Source of the DNA: Bacillus albus
Lineage (GTDB): Bacteria > Bacillota > Bacilli > Bacillales > Bacillaceae_G
DNA: 64,000 bases
Assembly: GCF_001884185.1 (NCBI RefSeq)
Contig: NZ_MAOE01000121.1
Coordinates: 94,078 to 158,077 of the forward strand
Direction of reading: 5' to 3'
Shown: positions 45,749 through 56,432 of the stretch, piece by piece
Layout: every line of letters starts with the position of its first letter
Numbering within the stretch: position 1 is the stretch's first letter
Program-made: the position numbers and the translations under genes
Notes under the pieces: generated by a model
What the model saw: the letters and a program-made list of their open reading frames with translations, nothing else
Told to the model about the DNA's origin: nothing
Database searches by the model: none

Positions 45749-46511
45749 TTTGTTTTGTTGCCTGTATTAATTCACATATTTCTTCTCGTTTTTCATTTTC
45801 TAACAGCTCAATAACTTTACTTCCAACGACAACGCCGTCACATATTGTAATCATTTCTTCTACATGTTCCTTTGTTGAAATACCGAACCCTGCCACTACT
45901 GGTAAATGCGTATGTGATTTTACTTTTTCTAAGTAACTATGAATCTCCTCTTTAAAATTTTGACGTACTCCTGTTATGCCCGCTACTGTAACGGCGTATA
46001 CGAATCCTTCTGATTCACTCGTAATTTTTTTGATTCGCTCAATTGGGCTCGTTACGGTAACGAGTGGAATTAAAGCGATATTCGCCTCTCGAAGGAGCGG
46101 CGCAATAATATCTTGTTCTTCATACGGTAAATCTGGAACGATGATGCCGTCTACACCCGCTTCTAAGCATCTCTCAATGAATTGTTCTTTTCCGAATGCG
46201 AGTACTGGATTTAAATATGTCATGAGTACAAACGGAATTTGTACTTCTTTCCTTACCTCTATCAATGCTTGAAAAATGCCTTTTACTGTTACATCGCCAT
46301 CTAGCGCTCGTTTCCCTGCTCTTTGAATCGTTGGACCGTCTGCAACTGGATCTGAAAACGGGATGCCAATTTCAACGATGCTCGCTCCCGCTTCATCTAA
46401 AAAACGAATTCTTTCTTTTAATTTTTCAAGACCACCATCTCCGCCCATTACGTACGGAATAAATGCTTTCTTACCACTTTCAAACACTGCTTTAATTTTT
46501 TCTACTCCCAT
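45735..46511 (-). CDS. trpA: Tryptophan synthase alpha chain
   Basis: A 258-residue TIM-barrel protein. It cleaves indole-3-glycerol phosphate to indole and glyceraldehyde 3-phosphate. Active-site motifs are [17 protein letters not shown] at about residues 46-62 (Glu of the pair) and [14 protein letters not shown] (Asp) near 119-132. Later, [15 protein letters not shown] and [14 protein letters not shown] hold the phosphate-binding loops. It channels indole to TrpB, whose gene ends 3 bases upstream. Last gene of trpEGDCFBA. Confidence 0.95.
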   Translation of the reverse strand: MGVEKIKAVFESGKKAFIPYVMGGDGGLEKLKERIRFLDEAGASIVEIGIPFSDPVADGPTIQRAGKRALDGDVTVKGIFQALIEVRKEVQIPFVLMTYLNPVLAFGKEQFIERCLEAGVDGIIVPDLPYEEQDIIAPLLREANIALIPLVTVTSPIERIKKITSESEGFVYAVTVAGITGVRQNFKEEIHSYLEKVKSHTHLPVVAGFGISTKEHVEEMITICDGVVVGSKVIELLENEKREEICELIQATKQKEEA

Positions 46512-46514
46512 TTT

Positions 46515-47708
46515 TTACACCTCTTCCATATAACGTTTTATACTCTCTACATCTTTATCTCCGCGGCCAGATAAGCAAATGACAAGTCCTTCTTCTTTCT
46601 TCATTTGCGGCGCTAATTTTAAAGCGTATGCGACAGCATGTGAGCTTTCTAAAGCCGGAATAATCCCTTCTTTTTTCGTTAATAATTGAAATGCTTCTAA
46701 CGCTTCATCATCTGTAATGGAATGATAAGAAACGCGTCCAATATCCTTTAGTAAGCTATGTTCTGGCCCAACACCTGGGTAATCAAGTCCTGCTGAAATA
46801 GAGTGAGCTTCTTGAATTTGTCCTTCTTCATTTTGCAGAAGATACATCATCGATCCGTGTAAAACACCAACGCTTCCTTTCGTTAAAGTAGCTGCGTGCT
46901 TTTCTGTATGAACGCCTTTTCCAGCTGCTTCAACGCCGTAAAGAGCGACTTCTTCATCATGCACGAACGGATAAAACATTCCCATCGCATTACTACCGCC
47001 TCCAATACAAGCAACGACTGCTTCTGGTAACTTCCCTTCTAACGCTTCATATTGTTTTTTCGTTTCTTTCCCAATTACACTTTGGAAATCACGAACAATT
47101 TGCGGGAATGGATGCGGTCCGAGAACTGATCCCATAATGTAGTGCGTATCGTGCACGTGTGAAACCCAGTAACGAAGTGCCTCGTTTACCGCATCTTTTA
47201 ATGTACCGCTACCTGCCGCTACGCTTTCTACTTTCGCTCCGAGTAATTCCATCCGGAACACATTTAACTTTTGACGTCTCACATCTTCTTCTCCCATAAA
47301 GATGACGCATTCTAATCCGAGTAGGGCACATACAGTAGCGGTTGCAACACCGTGTTGTCCTGCCCCTGTTTCAGCGACAACTTTTTTCTTGCCCATTCGT
47401 ACCGCAAGAAGTGCCTGACCGATTGTATTGTTAATTTTGTGAGCTCCTGTATGGTTCAAATCTTCACGTTTTAAATAAATCTTTGCACCGCCGCAATACT
47501 TCGTCATATTTTCAGCGAAATAAAGTGGTGTTTCTCTTCCGACGTACGTTTTTAAATAATGATTTAATTCCTTTTGAAACGCTTCATCTTGCATCGCTTC
47601 TTTATATGCTTCTTCTAGCTCTAATACAGATTGCATTAACGTTTCTGGAACGTATCGTCCTCCGTATATACCGTAGTGACCTTTTTCATCTGGATATGCG
47701 TAATTCAT
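46515..47708 (-). CDS. trpB: Tryptophan synthase beta chain
   Basis: A 397-residue PLP enzyme that condenses indole with serine. The PLP Lys lies in [21 protein letters not shown] (about residues 76-96, written in two parts: [10 protein letters not shown] is the key). [14 protein letters not shown] and the phosphate-binding [16 protein letters not shown] are also present. It forms an alpha2beta2 complex with TrpA. The start overlaps the trpF stop by 4 bases. Confidence 0.95.
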   Translation of the reverse strand: MNYAYPDEKGHYGIYGGRYVPETLMQSVLELEEAYKEAMQDEAFQKELNHYLKTYVGRETPLYFAENMTKYCGGAKIYLKREDLNHTGAHKINNTIGQALLAVRMGKKKVVAETGAGQHGVATATVCALLGLECVIFMGEEDVRRQKLNVFRMELLGAKVESVAAGSGTLKDAVNEALRYWVSHVHDTHYIMGSVLGPHPFPQIVRDFQSVIGKETKKQYEALEGKLPEAVVACIGGGSNAMGMFYPFVHDEEVALYGVEAAGKGVHTEKHAATLTKGSVGVLHGSMMYLLQNEEGQIQEAHSISAGLDYPGVGPEHSLLKDIGRVSYHSITDDEALEAFQLLTKKEGIIPALESSHAVAYALKLAPQMKKEEGLVICLSGRGDKDVESIKRYMEEV

Positions 47709-48319
47709 TTAGAACACTCCTTCGCTTTTTTAATGAATTGTTTTATTTTCTCTACATCTTTCTTTCCTTCTGTCTCCACCCCGCTACTTACATCGACCAT
47801 GTATGGCTGAATCGTTCGAATCGCTTCTTCTATATTAAGAGCGTTTAATCCACCAGCTAATATCGTTTTCTCGCGTAACTCTTTTGGCATATGCGTGAGT
47901 AACTCCCATGAAAATGTCTTTCCATTTCCACCGTGAAACTTTTCTTTTGGGCTATCAAACAATATATAATCCGTTTCATATGCTTGAGCGTTTTTCATAT
48001 CGGCCTCTGAAGTTACTCCGAGAGCTTTTATAGACGGAATATTTAATCTCTTAATTTGATGATTATCTTCATCCCCATGTAGTTGCACATGCGTTAACCC
48101 GCATTCATCTGCAATTTTCTGGATTACCTCTACTGATTCATTTACGAAAACACCAACCTTTAACACGTGTGCCGGAAGTTCCGTAATAATTTCTTTCGCC
48201 TGCTCCAGGGTAATTTTCCGTTTACTTTCTGCAAAAACAAATCCGAGTGCATCTGCTCCGTATTCGCAAGCACGTTTTGCTGTTTCGATATTCGTGATGC
48301 CACAAATTTTCACTTTCAT
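47705..48319 (-). CDS. trpF: Phosphoribosylanthranilate isomerase
   Basis: A 204-residue TIM-barrel enzyme that converts N-(5-phosphoribosyl)anthranilate to CdRP. The catalytic Cys lies in [13 protein letters not shown] near the N-terminus, and the catalytic Asp region is [20 protein letters not shown] and [14 protein letters not shown] are typical family stretches. It overlaps trpC (ATGA) and trpB by 4 bases each. Confidence 0.93.
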   Translation of the reverse strand: MKVKICGITNIETAKRACEYGADALGFVFAESKRKITLEQAKEIITELPAHVLKVGVFVNESVEVIQKIADECGLTHVQLHGDEDNHQIKRLNIPSIKALGVTSEADMKNAQAYETDYILFDSPKEKFHGGNGKTFSWELLTHMPKELREKTILAGGLNALNIEEAIRTIQPYMVDVSSGVETEGKKDVEKIKQFIKKAKECSK

Positions 48320-49077
48320 ATGTTCACCTTACAATCTTCAAAAAAGGTACGAATAGAAGATGATGTCATAAGCGCTTCCCCAACTAATACACCTTTTGCT
48401 CCTGCTTTTTTAACACGAATAATATCCTCTTTTGAATGAATCCCGCTTTCGCTAATCCAAAGTAATTTCTCCTCATTTAATCGTTTCCCGAGCTTTTCCG
48501 TTTGATTTAAATCCACTTCAAACGTTTTTAAATTACGGTTGTTAATACCGATAACGTGCGGATTTAATTGGATCGCAATTTCTAATTCCTGCTCATCATG
48601 AACTTCAACAATCGCTTCTAATCCTTTTTCTAGTACGTAACTATATAGCTCTTTTAACTTCTCTTCCGTTAACGCCGCTACGATTAATAAAATAATATCT
48701 GCGCCAGCTTCATACGCTCTATCAATTTGAATTTTATCGATTATGAAATCTTTGCATAAAAGCGGAATGTTACTTTCTTCTCTCGCCGTTTGTAAATCAT
48801 GCAACGATCCTTTAAAAAACTGACCGTCTGTTAAAACAGAAACTGCTCCTGCGCCGCATTCTTCATATGTTTTTACTTGTTTTCGTACATCAACGTGTAA
48901 ATTAATATCTCCTTTTGATGGTGATGCTCGCTTTACTTCTGCAATGACAGTAAACTGCTGTAATGCTTCTACAAGTGAATGTGTCTTTCTACTTTCTTCT
49001 ATTGGTGTATACGTTTCATATAATGCCGCAACTTCTTTTTTCTTTTGGTCTACAATTTTGTCTAAAATCGTCCCCAC
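48316..49077 (-). CDS. trpC: Indole-3-glycerol phosphate synthase
   Basis: A 253-residue TIM-barrel enzyme that closes the indole ring of CdRP. Typical motifs are [14 protein letters not shown] (about residues 45-58, catalytic Lys), [13 protein letters not shown], and [14 protein letters not shown], plus [13 protein letters not shown] near the end. It begins at GTG 49077, one base beyond the trpD stop. A separate gene from trpF, as in other Bacillus. Confidence 0.93.
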   Translation of the reverse strand: MGTILDKIVDQKKKEVAALYETYTPIEESRKTHSLVEALQQFTVIAEVKRASPSKGDINLHVDVRKQVKTYEECGAGAVSVLTDGQFFKGSLHDLQTAREESNIPLLCKDFIIDKIQIDRAYEAGADIILLIVAALTEEKLKELYSYVLEKGLEAIVEVHDEQELEIAIQLNPHVIGINNRNLKTFEVDLNQTEKLGKRLNEEKLLWISESGIHSKEDIIRVKKAGAKGVLVGEALMTSSSIRTFFEDCKVNI

Positions 49078-49078
49078 T

Positions 49079-50104
49079 TTAATTCACCCTTTCTAATTTT
49101 TCATTACTTGCTGTAATTAATAAGTTTAGTTTGGCTAATGCTTTTCCAGAGTCAATACTATGCGCTGCAAGTGTAATTCCTTCTTCAATCGTTTCTGCTT
49201 TTCCATTTGCGAAAAGGGCTAGACCTGCATTGAATAACACTGTATCACGGTAAACGCTTTTTTCTCCTCTTAATACTCCGAGCGTAATCTTTGCATTTTC
49301 TTTTGAATTCCCGCCCCTAATCTCTTCATTTTTGACTATTTGGAAACCGTATTTCTCAGGTTTAATACTCGTTTCTACTATTTCACTATCTTTTAAAATG
49401 ACAACGTGATTTTCTCCTTGTAATGATGCTTCATCTAAAAAACCACTTCCGTTTACGACAAGCGCTTGTTTTCTTCCTAGTTTCTGTAATACTTGCGCAA
49501 CTGGTAGTAACATGTCTCGTTTATAAATGCCGACAAATTGTGTTTCTAGATTAACTGGATTCGTTAAAGGGCCAATTAAGTTAAAAACCGTCGGCACGTT
49601 CAATTCTTTTCTTATTTTCATAATGCGTCTTAATGCTGGATGCATCGCTGGTGCGAATAAAAATGCGATTCCGACATGCTCTAATAAATAATCAATTTCG
49701 TTTGGCGTACTGCTAATATTTACACCGAGTTCTTCTAATAAATCTGCACTTCCTGTTTTACTAGAAACAGCTCGGTTACCGTGTTTTGCAACTTTTACGC
49801 CAGCTCCTGCCAGCACAAATGCCGACGTTGTACTAATATTAAATGTTTGGGCACCGTCACCACCCGTTCCGCAATTGTCCATTGCTCCTTGTATATGGTT
49901 CGAAAACGGTAATGCCTTTTCGCGAAGTGCTCGAACGAGGCCGTATATTTCTTCTGCTGTTTCACCTTTCGCTTTCAGTAAGACTAAGAAAGCTGCAATT
50001 TCACTTTCCAATATGTTTTCATTTAATAAAAGAAGCCCCGCTCTATACATTTCCTCTTCTGTTAAATGTTGTCCCTCCACTAATTTACGAAGATAGTTAT
50101 TCAT
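49079..50104 (-). CDS. trpD: Anthranilate phosphoribosyltransferase
   Basis: A 341-residue enzyme transferring phosphoribose from PRPP to anthranilate. The Gly-rich PRPP loop [21 protein letters not shown] (shortened here to CGTGGDG as key) is at about residues 77-97. [21 protein letters not shown] and [14 protein letters not shown] follow; the latter contains anthranilate-site residues. The start overlaps the trpG stop by 4 bases. Confidence 0.94.
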   Translation of the reverse strand: MNNYLRKLVEGQHLTEEEMYRAGLLLLNENILESEIAAFLVLLKAKGETAEEIYGLVRALREKALPFSNHIQGAMDNCGTGGDGAQTFNISTTSAFVLAGAGVKVAKHGNRAVSSKTGSADLLEELGVNISSTPNEIDYLLEHVGIAFLFAPAMHPALRRIMKIRKELNVPTVFNLIGPLTNPVNLETQFVGIYKRDMLLPVAQVLQKLGRKQALVVNGSGFLDEASLQGENHVVILKDSEIVETSIKPEKYGFQIVKNEEIRGGNSKENAKITLGVLRGEKSVYRDTVLFNAGLALFANGKAETIEEGITLAAHSIDSGKALAKLNLLITASNEKLERVN

Positions 50105-50688
50105 ACTCTTTCCTCCTCTTTCACTTCGCCTAAAAAGGCACGTATTAACTTTCCGCCTTCTTCTGTTGCGATTGATTCTGGATGGAACTGTAATCCGAAT
50201 AGCGGATAATAATTGTGACGAACTGCCATAATTTCTCCGTCGTCCATCGCTGTCGCTAGTATGTCAAAACACTCTGGCAAACTTGTCTGCGCTGCAACAA
50301 GGGAATGGTAACGCATCGCCGTTAATGGCTGTGTTACATATGAAAAGATTGAAGTTCCATTATGTTTCACACGTGATGTTTTTCCGTGTTTAATGCGTGC
50401 TGCTCTTACAATCTCTCCTCCAAATGCTGATATAATCGCTTGATGACCAAGACAAATACCTAATATGGGAACGTTCTTATAAAAATGACGAATCACTTCG
50501 ATACAAATACCAGCATCCTCTGGTTTTCCTGGCCCCGGTGAAAGAACAATTCCTCTCGGCTTCATTTCTTCTAATTGTTCTATCGTTATTTGATCATTTC
50601 TTACGACTACAATATCTTCTTCGTATTCTCCTAACAGTTGATACAAGTTATATGTGAATGAATCGTAATTATCAATTAGTACAATCAT
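50101..50688 (-). CDS. trpG: Anthranilate synthase glutaminase subunit
   Basis: A 195-residue class I glutamine amidotransferase. The catalytic Cys lies in [12 protein letters not shown] (about residues 74-85) and the His-Glu pair in [14 protein letters not shown] near 166-179. It also has the family opening [15 protein letters not shown] and [11 protein letters not shown]. It supplies ammonia to TrpE. In B. subtilis the only copy sits in the folate operon as pabA and serves both pathways; here it lies between trpE and trpD, overlapping both by 4 bases. Confidence 0.92.
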   Translation of the reverse strand: MIVLIDNYDSFTYNLYQLLGEYEEDIVVVRNDQITIEQLEEMKPRGIVLSPGPGKPEDAGICIEVIRHFYKNVPILGICLGHQAIISAFGGEIVRAARIKHGKTSRVKHNGTSIFSYVTQPLTAMRYHSLVAAQTSLPECFDILATAMDDGEIMAVRHNYYPLFGLQFHPESIATEEGGKLIRAFLGEVKEEERV

Positions 50689-52103
50689 TTCATTACCTCC
50701 AATAATGCTCTCGCTTTATTTAACGTTTCTTCATATTCAGCTACTGGATCTGAATCATAAACAATGCCCGCTCCTGCCTGAACGTATGCTTTTTCATCCT
50801 TTACGACCATCGTTCGAATCGCAAGCGCCATATCAAGATTCCCTGAAAAACTAACGTATCCAACTGCTCCTGCGTATACATTTCTTTTTTCATTCTCTAG
50901 CTCATTAATAATTTCCATCGCTCTAATTTTTGGAGCGCCTGACACTGTTCCTGCTGGCAAGCAATATGCTAATGCATCAAATCCACTCATTTGTTTTCGC
51001 AATGTTCCGTAAACTTCAGATACAATGTGCATGACGTGAGAGTATTTTTCTACTTTCATATATTTATCTATCGTTACGGAGCCAATTTCACTTACTCTGC
51101 CAATATCATTCCGCCCAAGGTCCACAAGCATCATATGCTCCGCTCTTTCTTTCTCATTTTCTAACAGTTCTTTTTCAATTTCCGCATCTTCCTGCTTCGT
51201 TTTCCCTCTCGGTCTCGTACCAGCAATTGGATTCGTCATCACTTTATCTTCTCTTACCGATAACAAACTTTCCGGCGAAGAACCGAGTACAACATAATCT
51301 TGAAAATCAATATAGAACATATATGGTGATGGATTGGCAATTCGAAGTTTTCGGTATAATGCGAATGGATCACCAATACATTCACTTTGCAAACGCTGAG
51401 ATAATACGACTTGGAATATGTCCCCGGCCCCAATGTATTCTTTCGCCGTTTCTACCATCACACAAAATTCTTTTTCTGTTATAGAAGAAGTGAATGATAA
51501 TGTTGATCTTATTTCAGTTACTTCCGCTTCTTCTCCCTTTAGCACTTCCTCTTTGTATACTTGCAATCTTTCATATACTTCTTCATAATCTGCTGAATCA
51601 TCTTCCCTGCATACATATACAAATAATAGTTTTTGGCGTAAGTGGTCATACACGATAAACTCACGGTACAGTAACAGGTGTACTTCTGGAATATTTAGTG
51701 GATCGTGTAAATCTGCTCCAATGTTTTCATACTGCCGAATGACGTCATAGCCAATATAACCAACTGCTCCTCCGCAAAATGGGAATGGACTGCCTACTTG
51801 AGCTGACCGGGTTTCTTCTTCTAACACTTGTAGTACGTTACCTTGCAGCTTTTCTGCCTGGCCGTAAATCGTTCGTTCCACTTCCGTACCTACGCTTTTC
51901 ACTTCGCCATATGGATTACATCCTAAGTAAGAATAGCGTCCTTTATCTTGATGAAGTTGCGAACTTTCTAATAAAAACTTTTTCTTTCCTTTCATACGTC
52001 TATATAAAGAAATTGGCGTAATGCTATCTCCTTCTTCTTCGGTAATTACTAAAAATGTTTTTTCTTCTCTTTTCCGTTTCATAAATTCTTCTTTCGTCAT
52101 CAT
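50685..52103 (-). CDS. trpE: Anthranilate synthase component I
   Basis: A 472-residue chorismate-using enzyme, first gene of the operon. The feedback-inhibition motif LLESS is present near residue 45. The chorismate-binding core holds FQVVLSQRLQ, FYIDFQDYVVLGSSPESLL, TNPIAGTRPRGKT, LVDLGRNDIGRVSE and CLPAGTVSGAPKIRAMEII. The last part has GAVGYVSFSGNLDMALAIRT. The ATG at 52103 is preferred (GGTGAGG upstream), although 52100 or GTG 52112 cannot be excluded. Two tandem Trp T-box leaders precede it. Confidence 0.93.
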   Translation of the reverse strand: MMTKEEFMKRKREEKTFLVITEEEGDSITPISLYRRMKGKKKFLLESSQLHQDKGRYSYLGCNPYGEVKSVGTEVERTIYGQAEKLQGNVLQVLEEETRSAQVGSPFPFCGGAVGYIGYDVIRQYENIGADLHDPLNIPEVHLLLYREFIVYDHLRQKLLFVYVCREDDSADYEEVYERLQVYKEEVLKGEEAEVTEIRSTLSFTSSITEKEFCVMVETAKEYIGAGDIFQVVLSQRLQSECIGDPFALYRKLRIANPSPYMFYIDFQDYVVLGSSPESLLSVREDKVMTNPIAGTRPRGKTKQEDAEIEKELLENEKERAEHMMLVDLGRNDIGRVSEIGSVTIDKYMKVEKYSHVMHIVSEVYGTLRKQMSGFDALAYCLPAGTVSGAPKIRAMEIINELENEKRNVYAGAVGYVSFSGNLDMALAIRTMVVKDEKAYVQAGAGIVYDSDPVAEYEETLNKARALLEVMK

Positions 52104-52126
52104 GTCCTTCACCTCACCCTGAAAAA

Positions 52127-52400
52127 TAAAAAAGTCCTCTACATATCGAAAATATGTAGAGGACGATAGATTTACCGTGGTACCACCTCATGTTGGACGC
52201 AAAAGCATCCCGCTTTATTCAGGTACAAAATATATACCTTATCCTTGTAACGGCGGAACCCGGGTTGCCTACTGAAAATAATTGTTCAGCATACCTCTCG
52301 TAAGCCCATTCCGTATATGGCACCGCACCGGGCTCCCACCTATCCCCGGCTCTCTGTAACGTCTCCAATATACGTACTCTTCTTACTTCAACGATTTCAT
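52127..52400 (-). ncRNA. Trp T-box leader, second (proximal to trpE)
   Basis: On the minus strand a stem I region with AGAGAGCCGGGG, a specifier bulge GAATGGGCTT (codon TGG), the T-box AGGTGGTACCACGGT (52174-52188) and the terminator GTCCTCTACATAT/ATATGTAGAGGAC followed by T (52127-52164) appear in order. Uncharged tRNA-Trp would pair with UGG and the T-box and open the terminator. Confidence 0.85.
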
Positions 52401-52419
52401 TTATTTAATTTTTTGTACA

Positions 52420-52690
52420 CAAAAAGGGAGTACTCATCCTATAGAAAGGACGGGTACTCCCGTGGTGCCACCTTAATTCGTTACGAACGTAACGCACTTT
52501 ACCGTATCAAAAACAATACGTGTCTCTTGTATCGATGAGATCATGTCGCCAAAGCCTACTTCTTTCGTTTCGGTTTGGAAGCTCCGAAGCCCATTCCACA
52601 TCAATTCCATACTGATTCGCACCAACCATCAGCTCTCTGACATGTTCATCATGTGTACTCTTCTTCATCAACGCTTGCATTTTTTTAAGT
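52420..52690 (-). ncRNA. Trp T-box leader, first (promoter-proximal)
   Basis: A second complete leader lies upstream: AGAGAGCTGATGGTTGGTGCG-type stem I (key AGAGAGCTGATGG), specifier GAATGGGCTT with TGG, T-box AAGGTGGCACCACGGG (52460-52475) and terminator GGGAGTAC/GTACTCCC with T run (52420-52462). A 62-codon open frame across it (52507-52695) is not a gene. Confidence 0.85.
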
Positions 52691-52697
52691 TGCACTC

Positions 52698-52727
52698 ATT
52701 ATAGACTTAACTTTTTTCATAAGTCAA
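52698..52727 (-). promoter_or_regulatory. Sigma-A promoter of the trp operon
   Basis: On the minus strand TTGACT (52722-52727), an 18-base spacer and TATAAT (52698-52703). It places the transcript start near 52690, just ahead of the first T-box. Confidence 0.8.
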
Positions 52728-52983
52728 TACTTTTTAAAAAATTTTATTTTTCTCTCCTTTCAATATTATATTGACAAAACAACCTCTTTTTATGTAAATA
52801 TAATAAATACTCTATTAAAAATAAGGTTTTTTGTATGAATATTATATATTAAAAAAGTAAAATGACATCAAAAAACGCTTACATTTCTGAAAATTCGTAT
52901 TTCTGTATGGATTTTTCAGAATAATCATGATAGATTATAAATATGCATGCATCAAAAGACATGACAAAAGAAAGGGGAACTAC

Positions 52984-54462
52984 ATGAGTACGCAGATGTT
53001 AATTTTAACTTCTATCTCTATTTACATGCTCGGGATGCTAATTATCGGCTATTTCGCTTATAAGCAAACATCCAACTTAACAGATTATATGCTTGGCGGG
53101 CGTACACTAGGCCCCGCAGTAACAGCATTAAGTGCTGGAGCAGCTGATATGAGTGGTTGGCTTTTAATGGGCTTACCCGGTGCAATGTTTAGCGTTGGAT
53201 TAAGTAGTAGCTGGATTGCGATTGGCCTAACATTAGGGGCATACGCAAACTGGATCTATGTCGCTCCTCGCTTACGTACCTACTCTGAAATTGCAAACAA
53301 CTCTATTACTATCCCAGAATTTTTGGAACACCGTTTCCATGACAAATCTCATATGCTACGCCTAGTATCTGGACTTGTTATTATGATATTTTTCACGTTT
53401 TATGTAGCTTCAGGATTTGTCTCTGGCGCTGTATTATTCGAAAATTCATTTGGACTCAATTACCATGTTGGGCTTCTTATCGTTGGTGGAGTTGTCGTAG
53501 CTTACACATTATTTGGTGGATTTTTAGCTGTAAGTTGGACAGACTTTGTGCAAGGAATCATTATGGTAGTCGCTCTTATTCTTGTTCCAGTCGTAACAAT
53601 TATGCACGTAAATGGACTTGGTCCAGCATTTGAAACAATTAAATCTATCGATCCGGCATTATTAGATATTTTTAAAGGTACTTCTGTATTAGGAATTATT
53701 TCATTATTCGCATGGGGCCTTGGTTATGTTGGGCAACCACATATTATCGTACGCTTTATGGCGATTTCTTCTGTAAAAGAAATTAAAAGTGCACGACGTA
53801 TTGGTATGAGCTGGATGATTTTCTCTGTTGCTGGAGCTATGTTTACTGGCCTTATCGGTATTGCATACTATTCAAAAGCAGGTTTAAAACTTTCTGATCC
53901 AGAAACGATTTTCGTTGAACTTGGCACTATTTTATTCCATCCACTTATTACTGGATTTTTATTAGCAGCTATTTTAGCAGCTATTATGAGTACAATTTCT
54001 TCTCAACTTCTCGTTACTTCGAGTGCAATAACAGAAGACTTATATAGAACATTCTTTAAGCGTGATGCTTCTGATAAAGAACTTGTATTTGTCGGTCGTA
54101 TGGCTGTTCTTGTTATTGCTTTAATTGGATGTGCATTAGCACTTAAACAAAATGATACGATTTTAGCTCTTGTTGGATATGCTTGGGCTGGGTTCGGTTC
54201 TTCATTCGGACCTGCTATTTTATTAAGCTTATATTGGAAACGTATGACGAAATGGGGCGCGCTTGCTGGTATGGTTTCTGGTGCCGCTACTGTTATTATA
54301 TGGACTCAATTCAAATTCTTAAAAGATTTCTTATATGAAATGATTCCAGGTTTCGCTATTAGTTTACTAGCTATCGTAATTGTTAGTTTACTAACACAAC
54401 CTTCAAAAGAAGTTGAAGAGCAATTTGAGAATTTCGAAAAACAACATAGTCATAATCTATAA
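52984..54462 (+). CDS. putP: Sodium/proline symporter PutP
   Basis: A 492-residue SSS-family transporter with about 13 TMs. The N-terminal TM2 region LTDYMLGGRTLGPAVTALSAGAADMSGWLLMGLPGAMF (key GGRTLGP, AADMSGW) is diagnostic. ISLFAWGLGYVGQPHIIVRFMA and ILAAIMSTISSQLLVTSSAI complete the sodium-substrate site. It imports proline with Na+. The ATG at 52984 has GAAAGGGGA; an in-frame start 57 bases upstream has none. It stands alone before a terminator, and putA is not nearby. Confidence 0.92.
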   Translation: MSTQMLILTSISIYMLGMLIIGYFAYKQTSNLTDYMLGGRTLGPAVTALSAGAADMSGWLLMGLPGAMFSVGLSSSWIAIGLTLGAYANWIYVAPRLRTYSEIANNSITIPEFLEHRFHDKSHMLRLVSGLVIMIFFTFYVASGFVSGAVLFENSFGLNYHVGLLIVGGVVVAYTLFGGFLAVSWTDFVQGIIMVVALILVPVVTIMHVNGLGPAFETIKSIDPALLDIFKGTSVLGIISLFAWGLGYVGQPHIIVRFMAISSVKEIKSARRIGMSWMIFSVAGAMFTGLIGIAYYSKAGLKLSDPETIFVELGTILFHPLITGFLLAAILAAIMSTISSQLLVTSSAITEDLYRTFFKRDASDKELVFVGRMAVLVIALIGCALALKQNDTILALVGYAWAGFGSSFGPAILLSLYWKRMTKWGALAGMVSGAATVIIWTQFKFLKDFLYEMIPGFAISLLAIVIVSLLTQPSKEVEEQFENFEKQHSHNL

Positions 54463-54465
54463 AGG

Positions 54466-54504
54466 GAAAGCTCTGCTGTTATCGTATCAGCAGAGCTTTC
54501 TTTA
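54466..54504 (+). terminator. Terminator of putP
   Basis: AAAGCTCTGCTG and CAGCAGAGCTTT pair around a short loop, then T-rich. Confidence 0.8.
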
Positions 54505-54625
54505 TATCAAAGTTCGACGATCTTCTGCTCGAATTTAACAATTTCTTTATGTTTCGTTAAATTAAACGTAACACTACTCCTTTATAGTATTACTATCAGC
54601 ACTTATACAGAAAGGGGACTCCAAC

Positions 54626-55024
54626 ATGTTAGCAGCTTTCCAGCAACAACAAACACGAAAATTTTCACCTATCACCAATACTTCTGCGTCTTGTTTGAAC
54701 ATACAACCTAATCCACCTAAAATTACAATTGCTCCTTCTGTTATTTCAGTCATCGGTGTTCATATGGAAAAAAATAAGTTAAAAGTAAGAACTGGCCAAA
54801 GCACTGAGTTATCAGCTTCCGTTTTGCCAATGCAGGCAACGAATAAAGAACTTATTTGGACGAATATGAATGCTGATGTTATCACACTGTATCCAAAGGG
54901 GGACACGGTAACGATTACTGGAAAAAGTGCAGGTAGAGCAGTCGTAATTGTCACAACTGCTGAAGGAAAGTTCCGTGACCTATGTATCATTCACGTACAA
55001 CCTTATATGACAAATCCAAAGTAA
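54626..55024 (+). CDS. Small Big_2-like (bacterial Ig) protein
   Basis: A 132-residue protein without a signal peptide. From about residue 45 it reads as one Ig-like Big_2 domain: [43 protein letters not shown] (key [16 protein letters not shown]-like LIWTN) then [20 protein letters not shown]. The N-terminal ~40 residues are Gln/Pro/Thr-rich. Big_2 domains are usually found in surface proteins; the absence of a signal peptide suggests a spore or cytosolic site. Monocistronic with AAAGGGGA as RBS. Confidence 0.65.
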   Translation: MLAAFQQQQTRKFSPITNTSASCLNIQPNPPKITIAPSVISVIGVHMEKNKLKVRTGQSTELSASVLPMQATNKELIWTNMNADVITLYPKGDTVTITGKSAGRAVVIVTTAEGKFRDLCIIHVQPYMTNPK

Positions 55025-55056
55025 AAGAGTGGCTACGAAGCCACTCTTTTACTTTA
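55022..55056. terminator. Bidirectional terminator
   Basis: GTAAAAGAGTGGCT and AGCCACTCTTTTAC are perfect arms between convergent genes. Confidence 0.85.
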
Positions 55057-55444
55057 TTTCAATGTGTGGATTTTTACTTTTAACAAGATTGATGAATTGC
55101 TCTTTATCTTTAGGAGAAATAATTTCTGTTTGATGTGCACCATAAACAATTTCAAGTCGATCAAATGACAATGCATGGGCTGCTATTGGATTTTTTGTAT
55201 TTAAAATTTGTTTTATATCTCGTATAAATATGCGCTTTTTAACGAAACCTGATCTAATTGTAATTGTTTCTTCTCCGACGATGTATTTTGTCGAAAACCA
55301 ACTCCAAATAAATAATATCGCTAATGGAATTGTAAAAAATAAAAGAAAATATTCTCTACCTGCAAATAGGGGAGCAAAACACGCTCCAATGACAACGAAA
55401 AAAATCGGATATAGCCATACATCTTTTTTTGCTGGGAATTCCAT
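55049..55444 (-). CDS. Bacterial PH-domain membrane protein (YyaB-like)
   Basis: A 131-residue protein with two TM helices near the N-terminus (YPIFFVVIGACFAPLF and YFLLFFTIPLAILFIWSW). After them TKYIVGEETITIRSGFVKKRIFIRDIKQILNTKNP forms a bacterial PH-like fold (bPH_4 type, key RSGFVKKRI). The typical DxxxFI end appears as PKDKEQFINLVKSKNP. The function is unknown. Convergent with the Big_2-like gene. Confidence 0.7.
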   Translation of the reverse strand: MEFPAKKDVWLYPIFFVVIGACFAPLFAGREYFLLFFTIPLAILFIWSWFSTKYIVGEETITIRSGFVKKRIFIRDIKQILNTKNPIAAHALSFDRLEIVYGAHQTEIISPKDKEQFINLVKSKNPHIEIK

Positions 55445-55483
55445 TTCCTTCCCCCTTCCACACCCGTATTTATATAAAACAAA

Positions 55484-55512
55484 AAGAGAAGTATCACAAC
55501 TTCTCTTTTCTC
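55484..55512 (-). terminator. Terminator of the EamA transporter gene
   Basis: AAAAGAGAAG / CTTCTCTTTT with a short loop and a T run on the minus strand. Confidence 0.75.
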
Positions 55513-55520
55513 CTCCAACA

Positions 55521-56432
55521 TTATAATTCCTGTGTATACGCCGGCTCGTTTACTACATTTTTTGCTGTTCGTTTTTGTTGCTGTAGTAAGAAAACAGATA
55601 CACCAAACAATACGAGCATGCTACCGATAATCTGCATGGCATTTAGTCTTTCACCGAGTAAGAAGAACGCTAGTATAGATGCTCCAACGGGTTCTCCTAA
55701 AATACTCATTGAAATTGTTGTTGCATTTACGTAGTTTAATAACCAATTATTAATGACGTGTGACACTGTCGGGACAACCGCAAGTAAAAGAAAAACGGTC
55801 CAATCCCACTTCGTATAACCTGTAAAAGGCACTTGCAACACTATATTATAAATCCCCATAAAAATACCTGCGAATGCAAAAACTGTAAAGCTGTAAATCC
55901 AGTGTGATACTTTCTTTACTGTCGTTTGCCCGATACATAAATAACCGACAACCGCTATTACACTTAAAAAGGATAATATATCTCCATAAATTGCTTGTTC
56001 ACTTAGCCCTAAATCTCCCCAACCAATACACATTACGCCTAATATCGCAATTCCCATCGTTGCAATAGCTGAGTATGTTGTTCTTTCTTTAAATAAGAAA
56101 AAACCTCCAATTAAAGATACGATTGGTTGAAGCGCTAAAATAATCGTCGAACTCGCAACTGTCGTATGCTTTAAAGATTCAAACCACAATAGAAAATGAA
56201 GTGCTAAAAAGAAACCAGATCCAATTAAAAATCCCCAATCTTTTATTTGAATCTTACTAAACTCTTCCCGTTTTTTCCAAACGATAGGCAGCATAATAAG
56301 TACGATAATCCATAATCGATACATACTTAATATGGAAGATGGTGCTGAGGACATCTTTACAAAAACTGCTGCGAATGAAATGGCTATAATGGAAATGGCT
56401 AATGGTAGTGCGATTGATCTTTCTTGTTTCAA
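55521..56432 (-). CDS. EamA/DMT-family transporter
   Basis: A 303-residue membrane protein with ten predicted TMs made of two EamA repeats. Family features include the repeat-end FWFESLKHTTVASSTIILALQPI, FFLFKERTTYSAIATMGIAILGV and, in the second half, INNWLLNYVNATTISMSILGEPVGASILAFFLLGERL (key NWLLNY, LGEPV). It is probably an exporter of a metabolite or amino acid, substrate unknown. It begins at TTG 56432 behind GGGGAGA. Monocistronic. Confidence 0.82.
   Translation of the reverse strand: MKQERSIALPLAISIIAISFAAVFVKMSSAPSSILSMYRLWIIVLIMLPIVWKKREEFSKIQIKDWGFLIGSGFFLALHFLLWFESLKHTTVASSTIILALQPIVSLIGGFFLFKERTTYSAIATMGIAILGVMCIGWGDLGLSEQAIYGDILSFLSVIAVVGYLCIGQTTVKKVSHWIYSFTVFAFAGIFMGIYNIVLQVPFTGYTKWDWTVFLLLAVVPTVSHVINNWLLNYVNATTISMSILGEPVGASILAFFLLGERLNAMQIIGSMLVLFGVSVFLLQQQKRTAKNVVNEPAYTQEL

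Noticed and set aside
52507-52695. 62-codon ORF upstream of trpE as a possible leader peptide
   Set aside because: It covers the first T-box stem I and specifier; the RNA structure explains the sequence.
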